From Conchocele bisecta (lineage: Eukaryota; Mollusca; Bivalvia; Lucinida; Thyasiridae): a DNA stretch of 64,000 bases. The notes beneath the pieces are model-generated. The model was not told the origin of the DNA. It did not search any database and saw nothing but the letters and a program-made list of their open reading frames with translations. Positions 20,747 to 31,566 of the stretch are shown here, piece after piece; the first letter of the stretch is position 1, and every line of letters starts with the position of its first letter. The DNA lies in assembly GCA_029237695.1 (NCBI GenBank), contig CM055271.1, positions 80,735,488 to 80,799,487 of the forward strand, given 5' to 3'. The position numbers and the translations under genes are program-made.

Positions 20747-21611
20747 TTGACCTTCCATGTAGATATACCCCACATTCGAGCCGACCACGTTACTCCAAAA
20801 TCGGGGATGTCTTGTATCACGCACACTAGTACTTCCTGGGAAGAAAACAGCTGTCAGGTGTATTCAAATACGTCTGCTCCCGATGAGAACATGCAAGTTT
20901 TGCCAGACCATTTGAATATCATGGTAGATCAACTTTACCTATCGCTCACTGAGTTCGAAAAACGCGAAATTTCACAACTGCTCACTGATTATCAGGACAT
21001 ATTTTTCACACCAGACGGTATTCTGGGTCAAACTGATCTTGTTAATCACTGTATCCATCTTCAAACATGAAGCCCATTAAAATTCCGCCTCGAAGATTAC
21101 CAATATTCAAACGAGAAACGATCAATCAAGAGTTGGACAAAATGCTCGAACAGAAAATCATTGAACCCAGTGCCAGTCCGTGGTCTGCACCCATCTGTCT
21201 TGTGAAGAAAAAGGATGGCAGTTGTAGATTCTGTCTAGATTTCCGCGGTCTAAATCAGGTTACACAAAAAGATGCATACCCTCTTCCGCGTATTGACGAT
21301 AGGCTTGATACTCTCGCAGGATCCCGTTGGTGTAGTACTCTAGATTTAGTTAGCGGTTATTGGCAAATAAAAATGGAAGAGAGCAGTAAACCAAAAACTA
21401 CGTTCACCACACCGCACAGAGGCATGTTCCAGTTTAATGTTATGCCGTTCGGATTGACAAAGGCGGCAGCTACGTTCGAGCGATTAATGGACAACGTATT
21501 ATTTGGCTTAACACCCGAAAAATGCCTCTGTTACCCAGACGATATCATTATTGTCGGAGTCGATTTCCAAACTGCTATCGTTAATTTGATCGCTGTATTT
21601 CAAAGACTTCG
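20747..21611 (+). pseudogene. Gypsy-1 reverse transcriptase, thumb and RNase H missing
   Basis: After a linker (SLTEFEKREISQLLTDYQDI) and a frameshift at 21065, the RT domain reads IEPSASPWSAPICLVKKKDG, FCLDFRGLNQVTQKDAYPLP, STLDLVSGYWQIKMEESSKP, GMFQFNVMPFGLTKAAATFE. These are boxes 1-4 of Ty3/Gypsy RT. The catalytic box is CYPDDIIIVG instead of the usual YLDD/YIDD. The frame continues to VFQRLR and then joins, without loss of frame, a segment that belongs after RNase H. The thumb and RNase H are therefore deleted. Confidence 0.85.
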
Positions 21612-22600
21612 TGCGCTTTCCCGAAAATCCAACCGGAAATGTCCCAATGACGCATGTATAGACTATGCTCCACGCGTTAATGACTGTTCCCTGGCCGTTG
21701 AGGGGTGCGCTGACAAGCTGTTGACTTCTGAAGTTGACATGACCTATCTGGATCCACCGGACCTGTCATTTGTCAGCCCTTCACCAGGTGAACCAGGATT
21801 CGGTGATAAACACCAGCTTGGTGAATCCCTCGCTATTTGGTCGCTTATCAGCCCTGTATACTTTGATCCGGAACCGACAAGCATGGCAGAGGAAACTGCA
21901 AACTGGCTACCGACATGGAGCACAGAAGAATTGAATGGCATGCAAAGAAATGACCCCGTGATTAACGTTATAAGAGAACGCAAATTATTGTCCAACCACA
22001 AACCGCCAAGAGGGGACATATATGACACTGACCCTGTGATGAATGGGAAAGTTTGGAAATGAGAAACGACCTTCTGTGCCGGAAGTGGTTAGATGGACAA
22101 GGCAACACAATATTCCAGTTGATCGCAGCAGAACCAATGCGACAGGTTATTTTTGAACACTTACATACCAGTCGTACAGCCAGACATTTTGGCCGCGACC
22201 GAACTCTTGACAATGTTCGGCGCAGGCTCTACTGGCCTGATATGCACAATGATATTGCCAGATGGATAAAATCATGTGATACATGTGCAAGAGTGAAACT
22301 TGGTCCGGGACTTGGCAAGTCTCCACTAAAACAGTTCAGAGTAGCAAATTTGATGGATTGTGCTGCTGTTGACATATTCGGACCACTTCCGGTCAGTGAA
22401 AGTGGCAATGCATATATCATTGTATTGAGTGAATACTACTCCAAATGGGTGGAAGCTTGGGCAGTACCAAATCACACAGCACTCACTGTTGCAAACAAAA
22501 TTGTGACCGAATTCTTTGCACGATGCGGGTGTCCCAGACAATTACATACATATCAAGGTCGAGAATTTGAGTCCGAGTCCGAGTCCGATTAGTCTGTGAA
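21612..22600 (+). pseudogene. Gypsy-1 linker and integrase N-terminal/catalytic domain
   Basis: ALSRKSNRKC is the end of the RNase H-integrase linker (normally ADALSR). About 150 residues of linker follow. The H2C2 zinc domain is HLHTSRTARHFGRDRTLD and WIKSCDTCARVK. The DDE core starts AAVDIFGPLPVSES (first Asp). The second Asp box, normally SDQGREFES, reads TYQGREFES, so the Asp is lost. It is followed by a run of three GAGTCC hexamers (about 22568-22585) in place of the usual sequence, and a stop at 22590. Integrase joins cDNA to host DNA; this copy cannot. Confidence 0.82.
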
Positions 22601-23411
22601 CGATTTGGCATACACAAAAACCAGCACTACACCATATAGACCCAACTCTCATGGGTTAGTAGAACGCTTCAGTCGGACACTTAAGCAAATGCTCAGAATG
22701 TTTGCGTCCGAAAATCCCAAATACTGGGATGATCATCTTCAATTTCTACTCATGGCATATCGGTCCACACAGCACAACAGCACATGTTGTAGTCCGAATC
22801 GCCTATTCTTACATATGGAAACAAACTGTCCGCTTGATTTAATGGTAGGCCCGCCGCCCAATACTATACCTGCCATTTGCCCCGTACACTACCTAGAATG
22901 GGTAAACGCCGTTATGCAAACCACTCATGAATTCGTGCATAAGAATCTGGGCAGGGCCGCGACGAGGCAGAAGGGAAACTATGACCAAGGGTTAAAGCCG
23001 AGATCTTATGAAACAGGGAATTGGGTTTGGCGCTGGTACCCCCCAACGGCCCATAGCAAATTGGGATTAGGTTTGACGGGTCCTTACTTGGTCATTCGCA
23101 AGGTATCCCAATTAACATACTCTGTACAGAAAAGTGAAACATCGCCCGTGATTAATGTACATGTTGATCACCTGATTCCATGTCAGGGAATAAATGCCCC
23201 AGACTCTTGGATACAGGATGAACAAGAAAATGATCAGTCACACAACACTGAGGAATAATCTGAATCAGTAGTGATAGGTCCGGATGATGTTTCTCTTCAT
23301 ACACCCGTTCTAGGAGACAGCACTCACGCAGATGCATCACACACACCTGCATCATCGGTGACTGCACGCCATGGCCGAGTTGTGAAGCCGCGTAAATTGT
23401 ATTCACCCTGA
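22596..23411 (+). pseudogene. Gypsy-1 integrase C-terminal half
   Basis: The frame resumes KTSTTPYRPNSHGLVERFSR with the catalytic Glu in LVERF. The C-terminal domain and a GPY/F-like module follow (GLTGPYLVIRKVSQLTYSVQ, then INVHVDHLIPC). A TAA at about 23256 is followed in the same frame by a typical Gypsy pol C-terminus (SVTARHGRVVKPRKLYSP) to 23411. It is the continuation of the preceding gene in a different frame. Confidence 0.82.
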
Positions 23412-23412
23412 A

Positions 23413-23428
23413 ACAGGAAAAGGGAGAG
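23413..23428 (+). other. polypurine tract of Gypsy-1
   Basis: AACAGGAAAAGGGAGAGAA right after the pol stop is all purine over 14 bases (AGGAAAAGGGAGAGAA). That is the expected plus-strand primer just before the 3' LTR. The following sequence (TGTATATACATC...) did not match anything I could recognise upstream of the PBS, so the 3' LTR remains unproven. Confidence 0.55.
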
Positions 23429-23807
23429 AACTGTATATACATCAAACAACAGAAATCAGACGATTTTCACATAAGCCCACGTGTTGTACATATGCCACTT
23501 GATTGTCTGAGAAATTATCCAATATCTCTATTGTATATAGGTGTATTTATTTCTTGTACACATATTGACATGTCTCAGATATTTCATCTCATTTCTATTT
23601 CTTTCTTCTACTTTCATGGACTAGGAGTATCCAACTCTACTTCCATGAATACCTATTATATTTCTGTGGGCTGAGCGCATCCAGCTCTATTCTCCAGAAT
23701 CTCCCACAAACCCTATATTCTCTTCTGCATCTCTTCTGAACATTTCCCCTACCTACTGCAGCTCAGTTCTGCATTCCGTTGCTCATATAATTCCAGCAGT
23801 TACCAAC
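23429..23807. other. possible 3' LTR remnant or spacer
   Basis: Pyrimidine-rich and non-coding, with CTTCCATGAATACCTATTAT and CATCCAGCTCTATTCTCCAG. Position after the polypurine tract makes it a candidate 3' LTR, but it shows no clear alignment to the 16.2-17.1 kb region. Confidence 0.3.
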
Positions 23808-24369
23808 ATGTATCCCATGGAAATACGGGTACCGTTACTGGAACGACAGGAATTTGGCATTAGGGAGCGGGAGATTTTCCATGTTGGTGATGAATGTAAT
23901 GCACCAGAATGTAGCAGCGATCATGTCAGCTACAAAACCTACAAGCAGTATATGCACCACTTTAAAGGAACTCGTACCGCCATTACCTCAGCTACCCGTT
24001 GCAGACTGTGTACCCATACTTTCGTCGACAAAGCCAAGGCTCGATACCATCAACGGAAGCAACATGGTGGAATGGCAATATTGGACCCTGTGGCGAAGGA
24101 AAACACAAATGTTATACCTACTCAAGAGTCTCCATTTGCGTCTGGGCACACCGAAGGAACGGCAGCGGACGAAGGAGGACAAGAAGGCTGCCGCTCAACA
24201 ATTACGGCGACGCCACACTGATCAATGCGGGACCAGCAGTATCATCTTGGAGAACACTATATGCCGGGATTAAGCAGTAGTGGAGCTGGCCGGGCAGTTG
24301 GTGAAACTTTCGAATCTCTGGGACAAGGACGCCACCATTGTCATTCCACTGCCCGACCCGAACCAGTGA
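23808..24369 (+). pseudogene. zinc-finger-like ORF, frameshifted
   Basis: From ATG 23808 (CCAACATGTATCCCATGG) the protein has two Cys/His clusters: CNAPECSSDHVSYKTYKQYM followed by HH, and CRLCTHTFVDKAKARYHQRK followed by QH, a C2H2-type finger (C-x2-C then H-x4-H). At about 24100-24130 coherent coding moves to the +1 frame: LRLGTPKERQRTKEDKKAAA, RRRHTDQCGTSSIILENTIC. Then comes one stop, and AVVELAGQLVKLSNLWDKDA with TIVIPLPDPNQ before a final stop at 24369. I do not recognise the family. It could be an accessory ORF of a retrotransposon, since it follows Gypsy-1, or a degraded host-derived DNA-binding protein. Confidence 0.45.
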
Positions 24370-25640
24370 CATCTTCATCCCATTTTATCAGTCGTCTTCC
24401 GTTCCTGTCCGTATCCGTCCTCAGTCATCCGTTTCCATCTACATCTATCCGTCGTCTTTCGTTTCCGTCCGCCCCATCCGTCGATATCCGCCTCCGTCCA
24501 TCGTCATCTATCTTCATCAGTAACTTGTGTCTGTTACTGACTCTCCAATCATCATATTCCACTCGCCTCATCTTCGTAATCTCTACATGTGTTCGTCCGT
24601 CTTCACTGTCTTCGTACGTGTTCCTCTGATGTGATATCGCGAGTGTGTCTTTCCAATTATGTGCATGTGATCATATCCAGTAGCTCTCTATATGCTACTG
24701 GTATGTATGTCTCTGTATATGCAGCTTGTCACATGCAAATACTTGGAAAAAATAGTTAGAGTTATTCCTGGATTATTTAGTGTTCTTCCTGGATTATTTA
24801 TTCCTTATTACAACCGGACCATTCATTTCGAGACAACTCGACGCTATTCTTCATGGACTCTCCATTACATCTACGTTTGACATTTCCAGTCTGGTCATCC
24901 CATTCCCCACCTTGCAACTTTCATTTACTGGACAATTCTACCTTGTAGAGACAATCGATATATATTACCCTTCTATTTATCATTATATCAGATAACCTAA
25001 TTCCTTATGTCTCTGCGTCTATGCATATATGTGTTTTGTGTACTATTTTGTGCAACCCAGGTAGGGATAATGCTGGATTATAAAATGTCCATCCATCGTT
25101 CCAACATGGGCATCATAACGACGGATGTGTTTGTCGCCATGACGTTCGTGATGGCTTGATGTATGTTATCCAATCATTGTCGACTTGCCTGTGTTTCCCA
25201 TTGTAGGCAGTGTGCGAGCTTTGCTGGGGGTCTGGCATTGCGGATGCTCCAAATTATATTGATACATTGTATCTTCAGTGTAGTTTTGACTGTACTGGCT
25301 CCAGATGAACTGTTCAATGTGCATATATACATGTAGGAGCATGTGTATATGTATATTTGTAATTCGTATTGCCTGATTTGTCAGTTTAGCCCGTCCATTG
25401 GTTTTATATTTGTTTATTTATGTGTTACGAAAGGCTATTTTCACTCTCAATTATTAAGTGTTCCTTAAGATGGCGAACACATGATGTACTGGTGTTAACT
25501 GACAACAGTTCGTTCTCACAGTGTGTCATGTGGTTATTCATGAGTGATAGTCATTCTTAGCTTTGTTATACATAATGTGTCTATATATACGTTTTTACTA
25601 TTCGATTCTACCATATCTTTCATACCGTTGACGAAAGAAA
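24370..25640. other. pyrimidine-rich then AT-rich spacer
   Basis: 24370-24620 is strongly C/T-rich with many TCCGTC/CATC words (low complexity). Beyond that there are short frames only and no gene recognised. Confidence 0.4.
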
Positions 25641-26135
25641 TAACACATGGGCATCAGCAATTCTCTCCCGTAATAACTTGTGAAGGACTACGCAGGTCCG
25701 GACTATCAGGTTCACTGTATCTATGTCCACCTGCAGGGTGCTCAGCAAACAACGGAAGCGGTTTGCAAGGAGGCCAAACGCATTCTCCACCAGTCCACAT
25801 GACGAGCTCTGGAGAGGCGGTAGTTGAAGACCAGCTCATCGTGGTCGAGACCCCTGCGGCCGAATGGCTTCATCACACAGGTCCTCATGGCAAAGGCATC
25901 ATCAGCGACGAGGTAGAATGGGGTGTCCACATCATCGTGTGGTAGTGGCTCTGCGTCTGGGATGCCGATGACACCGTCCTCTATGGCTTGGCGCAGCTTG
26001 CAGTGGTTCCATATCTGCCCATCGGAACTGGAGGCAACATCACCAACCTGTATCCACCTGTCGCGTGACACGTGCATTCTTGTACATTCTGGATTCCGTA
26101 TAATTGTATATTTGTGATGTGTGGTACTGTTTTGT
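25640..26135 (-). pseudogene. PIF/Harbinger transposase (HARBI1-like), C-terminal DDE part
   Basis: Minus-strand frame: RWIQVGDVASSSDGQIWNHC, KLRQAIEDGVIGIPDAEPLP, TPFYLVADDAFAMRTCVMKP, LVFNYRLSRARHV. This is the DDE nuclease core of HARBI1-type transposases: SDG and the DDAF box (usually GDEAF), then FNYRLSRARxVVENAFGLL. After ARHV the frame shifts (about 25795), and the rest reads VENAFGLLANRFRCLLSTLQ and VNLIVRTCVVLHK in the next frame to about 25680. The 5' portion is missing. It acts with a Myb-like partner that was not found here. Confidence 0.82.
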
Positions 26136-26154
26136 ATTGTTGTGCGTATTATTG

Positions 26155-26226
26155 ATTTCACATACCTGTGATTCCACATACCTGTGATTTCACACACCTG
26201 TGATTTTTACATACCTGTGATTTAGC
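26155..26226. repeat. short tandem repeat, about 15-18 bp unit
   Basis: Four to five copies of (A)CATACCTGTGATT(T/C), overlapping the start of the Harbinger fragment. Simple local repeat. Confidence 0.75.
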
Positions 26227-26253
26227 ATGTACATTTGCCATGTACAATGTGCG

Positions 26254-28446
26254 TGTAATAAGGGGGCTTATGTTGTATTGTTGGAAATACGTTTATGCGT
26301 GTCCTTTTTGCGGATTTAAATATACGTCCATTTTATGAGCAATGTTTTACTGATGTCACGCCATATTTGCCACAGACTATGCATGTGTGTGGTAGAGAAC
26401 TCGTTGACTGCGTGTGCTGGTTTCGCTAGGGAAAATACCCCTTTTAGTATTACGGATGTCCACTATCTGTGCCGGCCGAGTTTGTCCGCGTGTCAGTTGT
26501 TCACCACATAAGGGACCTTCTGTAGGTGAAGCCAGTATATAGCGCAGACCATACCATGGTCTGCCCTGTTATGTATGCTACGGGTTAGTGTTTCAGCATA
26601 GCCTGGTACTGGCCAACACGGATATATCAGATCCCATACTGGTGATGCTTTGTTTCGTGATATTTCCGTAAATGACCACGATATTTGAGTTTAGTATGTG
26701 CTACACTCTCATTTGAGTGTATAGCCGTAGGACCGATATGGAGGGGTTTGGCGGGGCCAAAAAGCGACCTTCGCATTGTCGAGACCAGTCGAGTAGATTT
26801 CGGATTATGAGATCTGGGTCTATAGTGTGCAGATTTAGGGTAGTGTGGGATATACCATGTTGGATGGTATTTATTCCGCGAGGGCTGTGCACTAGTTTGG
26901 TTGAATTTATGGCGTGGGAACATATATTTATGCCAAATATAACCCACGGGTGAAATGGCAAAAGCCATGGTTTTGTAATATGTATGTGAGATGTCGAACG
27001 AGGGGTAGGCATATTCATTATTCCGTGCATGGTTTCACTGGTGCGTATATAAGCGATGTCTCGCTATGTGTTGGTGGGACACATATTTTGTGGTAACAGA
27101 AGGATAGTACTGTATTCACCAGTGACACGGAGGATTTTGCCTCTTGAGATCGCTCCAGCGGGCAACATTGGACGTTTTGGTCCACTCGTTGAGGGCAGAC
27201 CCCAGTCAGTGCAGAGTGTCAGGTCGTCCGAGTGTCCGTACGTCTGTCTGGCGCAGTGTGTGTAGCAGCTCCGGGCCTGTATAGAGCAGTGTGTGATAGC
27301 TACATCGCGTTCAGCAGACAGTCACAGCCATAGTTTAGTGAAGTGAAACGCCATACACACATATCATATCATTATACTACCACCGAGTTGAATGTCACCT
27401 AAGTGAAACTTTTCCCGGCGTCTTAGCCATCGTGATAATCGCCATTTGTATTATATCGGAACCTTACATCCGGTCTACCACTTCCGGTATTACAACCCAT
27501 TGATTCACCATGGATACTTTACATTCGCTCCACCACATCCGGGTTGCTACAGTCGAGTGATACCATAGGAACTTTACATCTGGTCCACCATTTCCGGAAA
27601 TAATACTACCTGTGGAACTTTACTTCCGGTACCAGCTTCCGGAACATTATCGTTATTGACTATCATGTGATGTAACCACATCCGGCTTTGACTTTGACAT
27701 TCATACTTCGGAAATATATTGCATAGGCAATACACATGTATACTTTGATAGTGTATGGTAATACTCCTATCATGGCATATCATGGCTAAAGGATTGTAGT
27801 AAGGCTACATATATTGTTTATGGATTAATCCACTTGAAGTTAGATTATAGCCATATTGTTGACTAGACCTCATACTGCGGGTGAGGTAGACCTTGGGACA
27901 TTGATACTCAGAGGTTACCACTATCTATTGAGATACGCCAGCACTGGGGTAGCTCAGATGATTGTCATTTGTCCTCCAATGTTCGTTCTGCCATGTTGTA
28001 CTTGTATGTTATTTCACTTTGATTAGCGATCATCAAAGTACTTGTGCATTCATACTATTGTCCACTACGGGACCATTGAGATACCACATACTGAGTTTAT
28101 TCGTCTATAGCTTTTAAGTTGCGTTAAAGTATAACAGTCGATTGGCTTACAACCTTGTAATTGAATGGTATCATGCACAGTACAGTGATGTTCACATATC
28201 AATGTATCATGTATTCCTGTGTGTTCCCCATGTAATATAGTGTACATTATAAGTGATTAAGTGACTCCGTGTACTTGTCTACTCTAGCCTATCCCTTACA
28301 CTTCAACTGCATTGTTACCACTTTTCGTTCGTCAGATCAAGCTATATTGGCCATAACGTCATAACAATTGAAGTATACTTGGTTCATATTATAATAGGGG
28401 AGACAATTTGTCTCGATCATTCCTGACCTTGGTAATGACCTTGACA
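26254..28446 (+). promoter_or_regulatory. putative 5' LTR of Gypsy-2
   Basis: Runs from TGTAATAAGGGGGCTTATG to ...CCTTGACA, ending one base before a primer-binding site, with TGT...ACA ends. It contains a TATA-like GTATATAAGC at about 27043 and four imperfect repeats near 27458, 27512, 27568 and 27614 (GGAACTTTACATCCGGTCCA, CACTTCCGG). These repeats carry CCGGAA/TTCCGG cores like ETS sites. No 3' LTR is present in the window, so the left boundary is a guess from the terminal bases. Confidence 0.4.
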
Positions 28447-28447
28447 A

Positions 28448-28465
28448 TGGTGTCGGAAGTGGGAT
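28448..28465 (+). other. primer-binding site of Gypsy-2
   Basis: TGGTGTCGGAAGTGGGAT is of the TGGTGTC(A/G)GAAGTGGGA type used by many animal Gypsy elements. It lies 638 bp before the gag ATG. Confidence 0.65.
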
Positions 28466-29103
28466 TTGTTTCCTCTTTTATAATCAGTTTCTTCAAAGCA
28501 GTTTAAGTAAGGAGGCTAGAATAGCTGTACCCCTAGTGTCGTCAAAATTCTATTTTGTATTTGTTTGCCTTGGGAGTTAAGGTAAGATGCCCTCCAACAC
28601 GTAGGCACTAATACATCACCACATACATGATTTGACTACCTAGGTACAGAAGTGTAGAGTTGAGACGATTTTTGTGAGATAGTCAATGTAAGGGTCATTG
28701 TAACTTTTGATTTGTTGAACAGTACCTCCCTTTGATGATGGCACAGCGGGTGTTCTAGGTTATGACTAGACACTTCTACATCTGAGGCGAGATTACTATC
28801 ACTATTATATTGTGTATGAACAATACTATATCCTGCCAGGTGTCTATAACCAGTCCCCAATATTTGTGTCCAGTACCATAGAGGTGGAATTGTAAATATA
28901 CCATTACATTAGACCATACATATACCGGATTGACTTACCCGAATTGAGAAACTTATGCCGTCGTTAGGAGTAGAGACTGGATTGATTTACCTTAACCTTA
29001 TAGACGTGAAGTAAGAGACTCGCACAAATCACCAAGTGATTTGAGTGCTAGAGACCTTGTGTACCGTCGGGTAAAGCGTGTAAATCGATAATCCGGAGTT
29101 GAG
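28466..29103 (+). other. leader of Gypsy-2
   Basis: Non-coding sequence between the primer-binding site and gag, presumably the 5' leader with packaging signals. No specific motif recognised. Confidence 0.45.
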
Positions 29104-30867
29104 TTGAGAGTGAGAATGTCGTCCATTAAGGAGCTAATGGAGATAGGCAAAAGCTTAGGGCTAGCAGATTCAGAGTTAAGGGCCTTTGTAAAAGAAGAGC
29201 AGGAGAGAGAAAGACAGGAAAGACTAGAGGCTAGACAGGCTGAGAAAGATAGGTTAGATGCTGAGCGGTTGGCTAAAGTGGTTGAGCGACAGATGGAGAA
29301 AGATAGGTTTGATGCTGAGCAGTTGGCTAAGGAGGTTGAGCGACAGGCTGAGAAAGATAGGTTAGGTGCTGAGCAGTTAGCTAAGGAAGTTGAGCGACAG
29401 ATGGAGAAAGATAGATTAGATGCTGCGCGGTTAGATAAGGAATCACATCGTTTAGCCAATAAAGCACAGTTAGCTCTAGAATTCAAATTGCGAGAACTAG
29501 ATACTAAGCATCAGGTAGAAATGGCAAAAGTAGAAAGGGGAGAAGTAGTAGATGAAGATAGACATGATAGGGCCTATGGCAGAGCATTCGGTCCGAAGCT
29601 GCCACATTTTGATCAGAATAATGACAACATGGATAGCTACTTAGCTAGATTTGAGAGGTACGCAGCAATTCAAAGGTGGGGGAGAGATAAGTGGTCACTA
29701 CACTTGAGTGCTTTATTGAAGGGCAAGGCATTAGATGTATATTCTAGACTACCTATTGATGATGCTCTTGACTATGATAAGTTGAAATCCGCTTTGTTGA
29801 AATGTTTTGATCTAACGGAAGATGGGTTCAGACGCATGTTCAAAAACACCAAACCTGATCACAGTGAATCATTTGTGCAATATGTCAGTCGGTCAAAGAA
29901 CTATTTAGATAGATGGTTTGAGTTAGGTAAGGTGAATAGAACATATGAAGGAGTACTAGAATACATGATCAGAGATCAGATGTTAAGTATATGCAGTCGT
30001 GAGCTCTACTTATTTCTCAAAGAGAAAACATTTTACTCGATAGATCAGATGGCGGTTCAGGCAGATTACTTTGCAGAAGCTAGAGGAGGTAGCAAGTATG
30101 TAGTTCAGAGGAACAGTACTAGCAACAGAAATGAGTACAGGTCAGTAGATAACCAGAGGCGCAAGTTAAGTAGTGCAGATAATCGATCCAGAGATAGGAT
30201 TCGAGATAGGGACAGATATCATAATAGAGACCAAAATAGAAGCCCAAGTAGGGGTAGTTATGATAGAAGCCCGAGTAGAGGTAGTTATGACAGAAGTACC
30301 AGCAGGAACGGCTACGATAGGCATCGCGGGACATGTTACCATTGTGGCAAAGAAGGTCACATGTCCTACGATTGTCCTAAACGTGACCGGTCCTCAGCTT
30401 ACAAAGCAGCAGCAGTCGAGGAAGATAAACATGTAAGTTTTGCAGATAAAGAAAAGAGAGGTCGGTACAGGGGTAGAAATAGAGGTAGAAGTGGAAGGCA
30501 CACTAGAGGCAGAGGTAGAGGTAGATGGCAAAACACGGAACAACCAGGGGAAAACCAAGGAAATTTCTGTATGGTTGATACCGACACCACTGTTGTATGT
30601 TCAGGTAGCGAGATACAGCCGGAGTTAATTAACGGATGTATATTTGGTATGGATAGGCTACCCGTGGCAGAGGGCACATTAAATGGGAAAAAAGTCACAG
30701 TAATGCGAGATACTGGGTGTACCGGGGTGGTCGTCAGGGAAAGTTTAGTACAACCAGATCAGTTTTTAAGCAAAGTTTCAACATGCATGCTGGTAAATAG
30801 GAGCAAAATGAGTGGAATTCCTACCGCCCGGGTAGATCTAGATACACCTTTTTCAAAGGTCGGGTAG
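29104..30867 (+). CDS. Gypsy-2 Gag-protease, Gmr1-like with SCAN-related capsid
   Basis: 587 codons, the longest uninterrupted believable frame in the window. Order: N-terminal helix (MSSIKELMEIGKSLGL); a coiled coil at residues 30-150 made of near repeats of ERQMEKDRLDAEQLAKEV; a capsid at about 158-330 (MDSYLARFERYAAIQRWGRD, LHLSALLKGKALDVYSRLPI, ADYFAEAR) of the type from which the vertebrate SCAN domain derives; a basic Arg/Ser/Tyr stretch; a CCHC knuckle CYHCGKEGHMSYDC at about 409-422; an RG-rich part; and a retropepsin site VMRDTGCTGVVVRESL near residue 535. The ATG is chosen because it opens the conserved helix. At about 30852 a short T-run causes loss of frame; the true protein continues in the next frame. 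Gag assembles particles around the RNA. Most of pol is deleted downstream, so this copy could at best act in trans. Confidence 0.88.
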   Translation: MRVRMSSIKELMEIGKSLGLADSELRAFVKEEQERERQERLEARQAEKDRLDAERLAKVVERQMEKDRFDAEQLAKEVERQAEKDRLGAEQLAKEVERQMEKDRLDAARLDKESHRLANKAQLALEFKLRELDTKHQVEMAKVERGEVVDEDRHDRAYGRAFGPKLPHFDQNNDNMDSYLARFERYAAIQRWGRDKWSLHLSALLKGKALDVYSRLPIDDALDYDKLKSALLKCFDLTEDGFRRMFKNTKPDHSESFVQYVSRSKNYLDRWFELGKVNRTYEGVLEYMIRDQMLSICSRELYLFLKEKTFYSIDQMAVQADYFAEARGGSKYVVQRNSTSNRNEYRSVDNQRRKLSSADNRSRDRIRDRDRYHNRDQNRSPSRGSYDRSPSRGSYDRSTSRNGYDRHRGTCYHCGKEGHMSYDCPKRDRSSAYKAAAVEEDKHVSFADKEKRGRYRGRNRGRSGRHTRGRGRGRWQNTEQPGENQGNFCMVDTDTTVVCSGSEIQPELINGCIFGMDRLPVAEGTLNGKKVTVMRDTGCTGVVVRESLVQPDQFLSKVSTCMLVNRSKMSGIPTARVDLDTPFSKVG

Positions 30868-31150
30868 AAACCCTTTGCATGACAGATACAATGTATGATG
30901 TTACCATAGGTAATGTAGACGGATCAGAATTACCAGTGATATCCGATTTTAGAGGCGCAAGATCGTGCGCAGTTGAAACTAGGTCAAAAACGACAGCCCG
31001 AGACGAATCATATAAGACCCTCAAAGTCCCTACCGCAATCGCCAACGTATCACGCGATGAATTCAAAGAGGCGCAGGCACATGACGTCATGACGTCAGTT
31101 CGAAATAACGCAAAAGGCGGAACGGTACGGTCAAGTAAGAACTGAAACAA
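30852..31150 (+). pseudogene. Gypsy-2 protease end and pre-RT linker
   Basis: One frame over from the Gag-protease ORF: FKGRVETLCMTDTMYDVTIG, SCAVETRSKTTARDESYKTL, then SRDEFKEAQAHD. This is the end of the protease and the linker that normally precedes RT. One T fewer in the run at 30849-30853 explains the frame change. RT and RNase H do not follow; the sequence goes to integrase within about 100 bp. Confidence 0.65.
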
Positions 31151-31199
31151 ATCGAAATTCGCATACCGAAAAGACTTGTTGTATCGTAATTTCGAATCG

Positions 31200-31566
31200 A
31201 TAGGGTCAGGTAGGATGTACCATCAGCTGGTAGTCCCAAAAACACTTGGGATACCGTGATGAAAGTGGCACATGAATCGATCATGGCGGGCCATTTAGGG
31301 GTTAAGAAGACAACTGATCGAGTGTTTTATTGGCCAGGCGTGGGCAGTGACATTACACGGTTTTGTAGGTCTTGTGACATATGTCAAAAGACTGTGTCAA
31401 AGGGACACATCACCAAGGTTCCGTTAGGAACTATGCCGTTGATAGACACTCCGTTCAAACGAGACGCAGTTGACATTGTAGGGCCATTTTTTCCAGCTAC
31501 CGATCGAAAGAATCGTTACATACTAACGTTAGTTGATTATGAAACTAGGTACCCAGAAGCGGTATA
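31200..31566 (+). pseudogene. Gypsy-2 integrase fragment
   Basis: HESIMAGHLGVKKTTDRVFY with WPGV, then FCRSCDICQKTVSKGHITKV form the H2C2 zinc domain. DAVDIVGPFFPATDRKNRYI and LTLVDYETRYPEAV start the DDE core with the first Asp. It breaks off at 31566, before the second Asp and the Glu. Upstream, LVVPKTLGIP is out of frame with it. Integrase would insert the cDNA; here two thirds are missing. Confidence 0.82.

Noticed and set aside
24225..24629. 134-codon Ser/Pro/Phe-rich frame
   Set aside because: A C/T-rich low-complexity stretch produces it. The coherent coding signal of the zinc-finger ORF ends at 24369 in another frame.
31082..31100. ATGACGTCATGACGTCAG as a double CRE enhancer
   Set aside because: It lies in the coding sequence of the Gypsy-2 linker (AHDVMTSV) and shows no other promoter signs.
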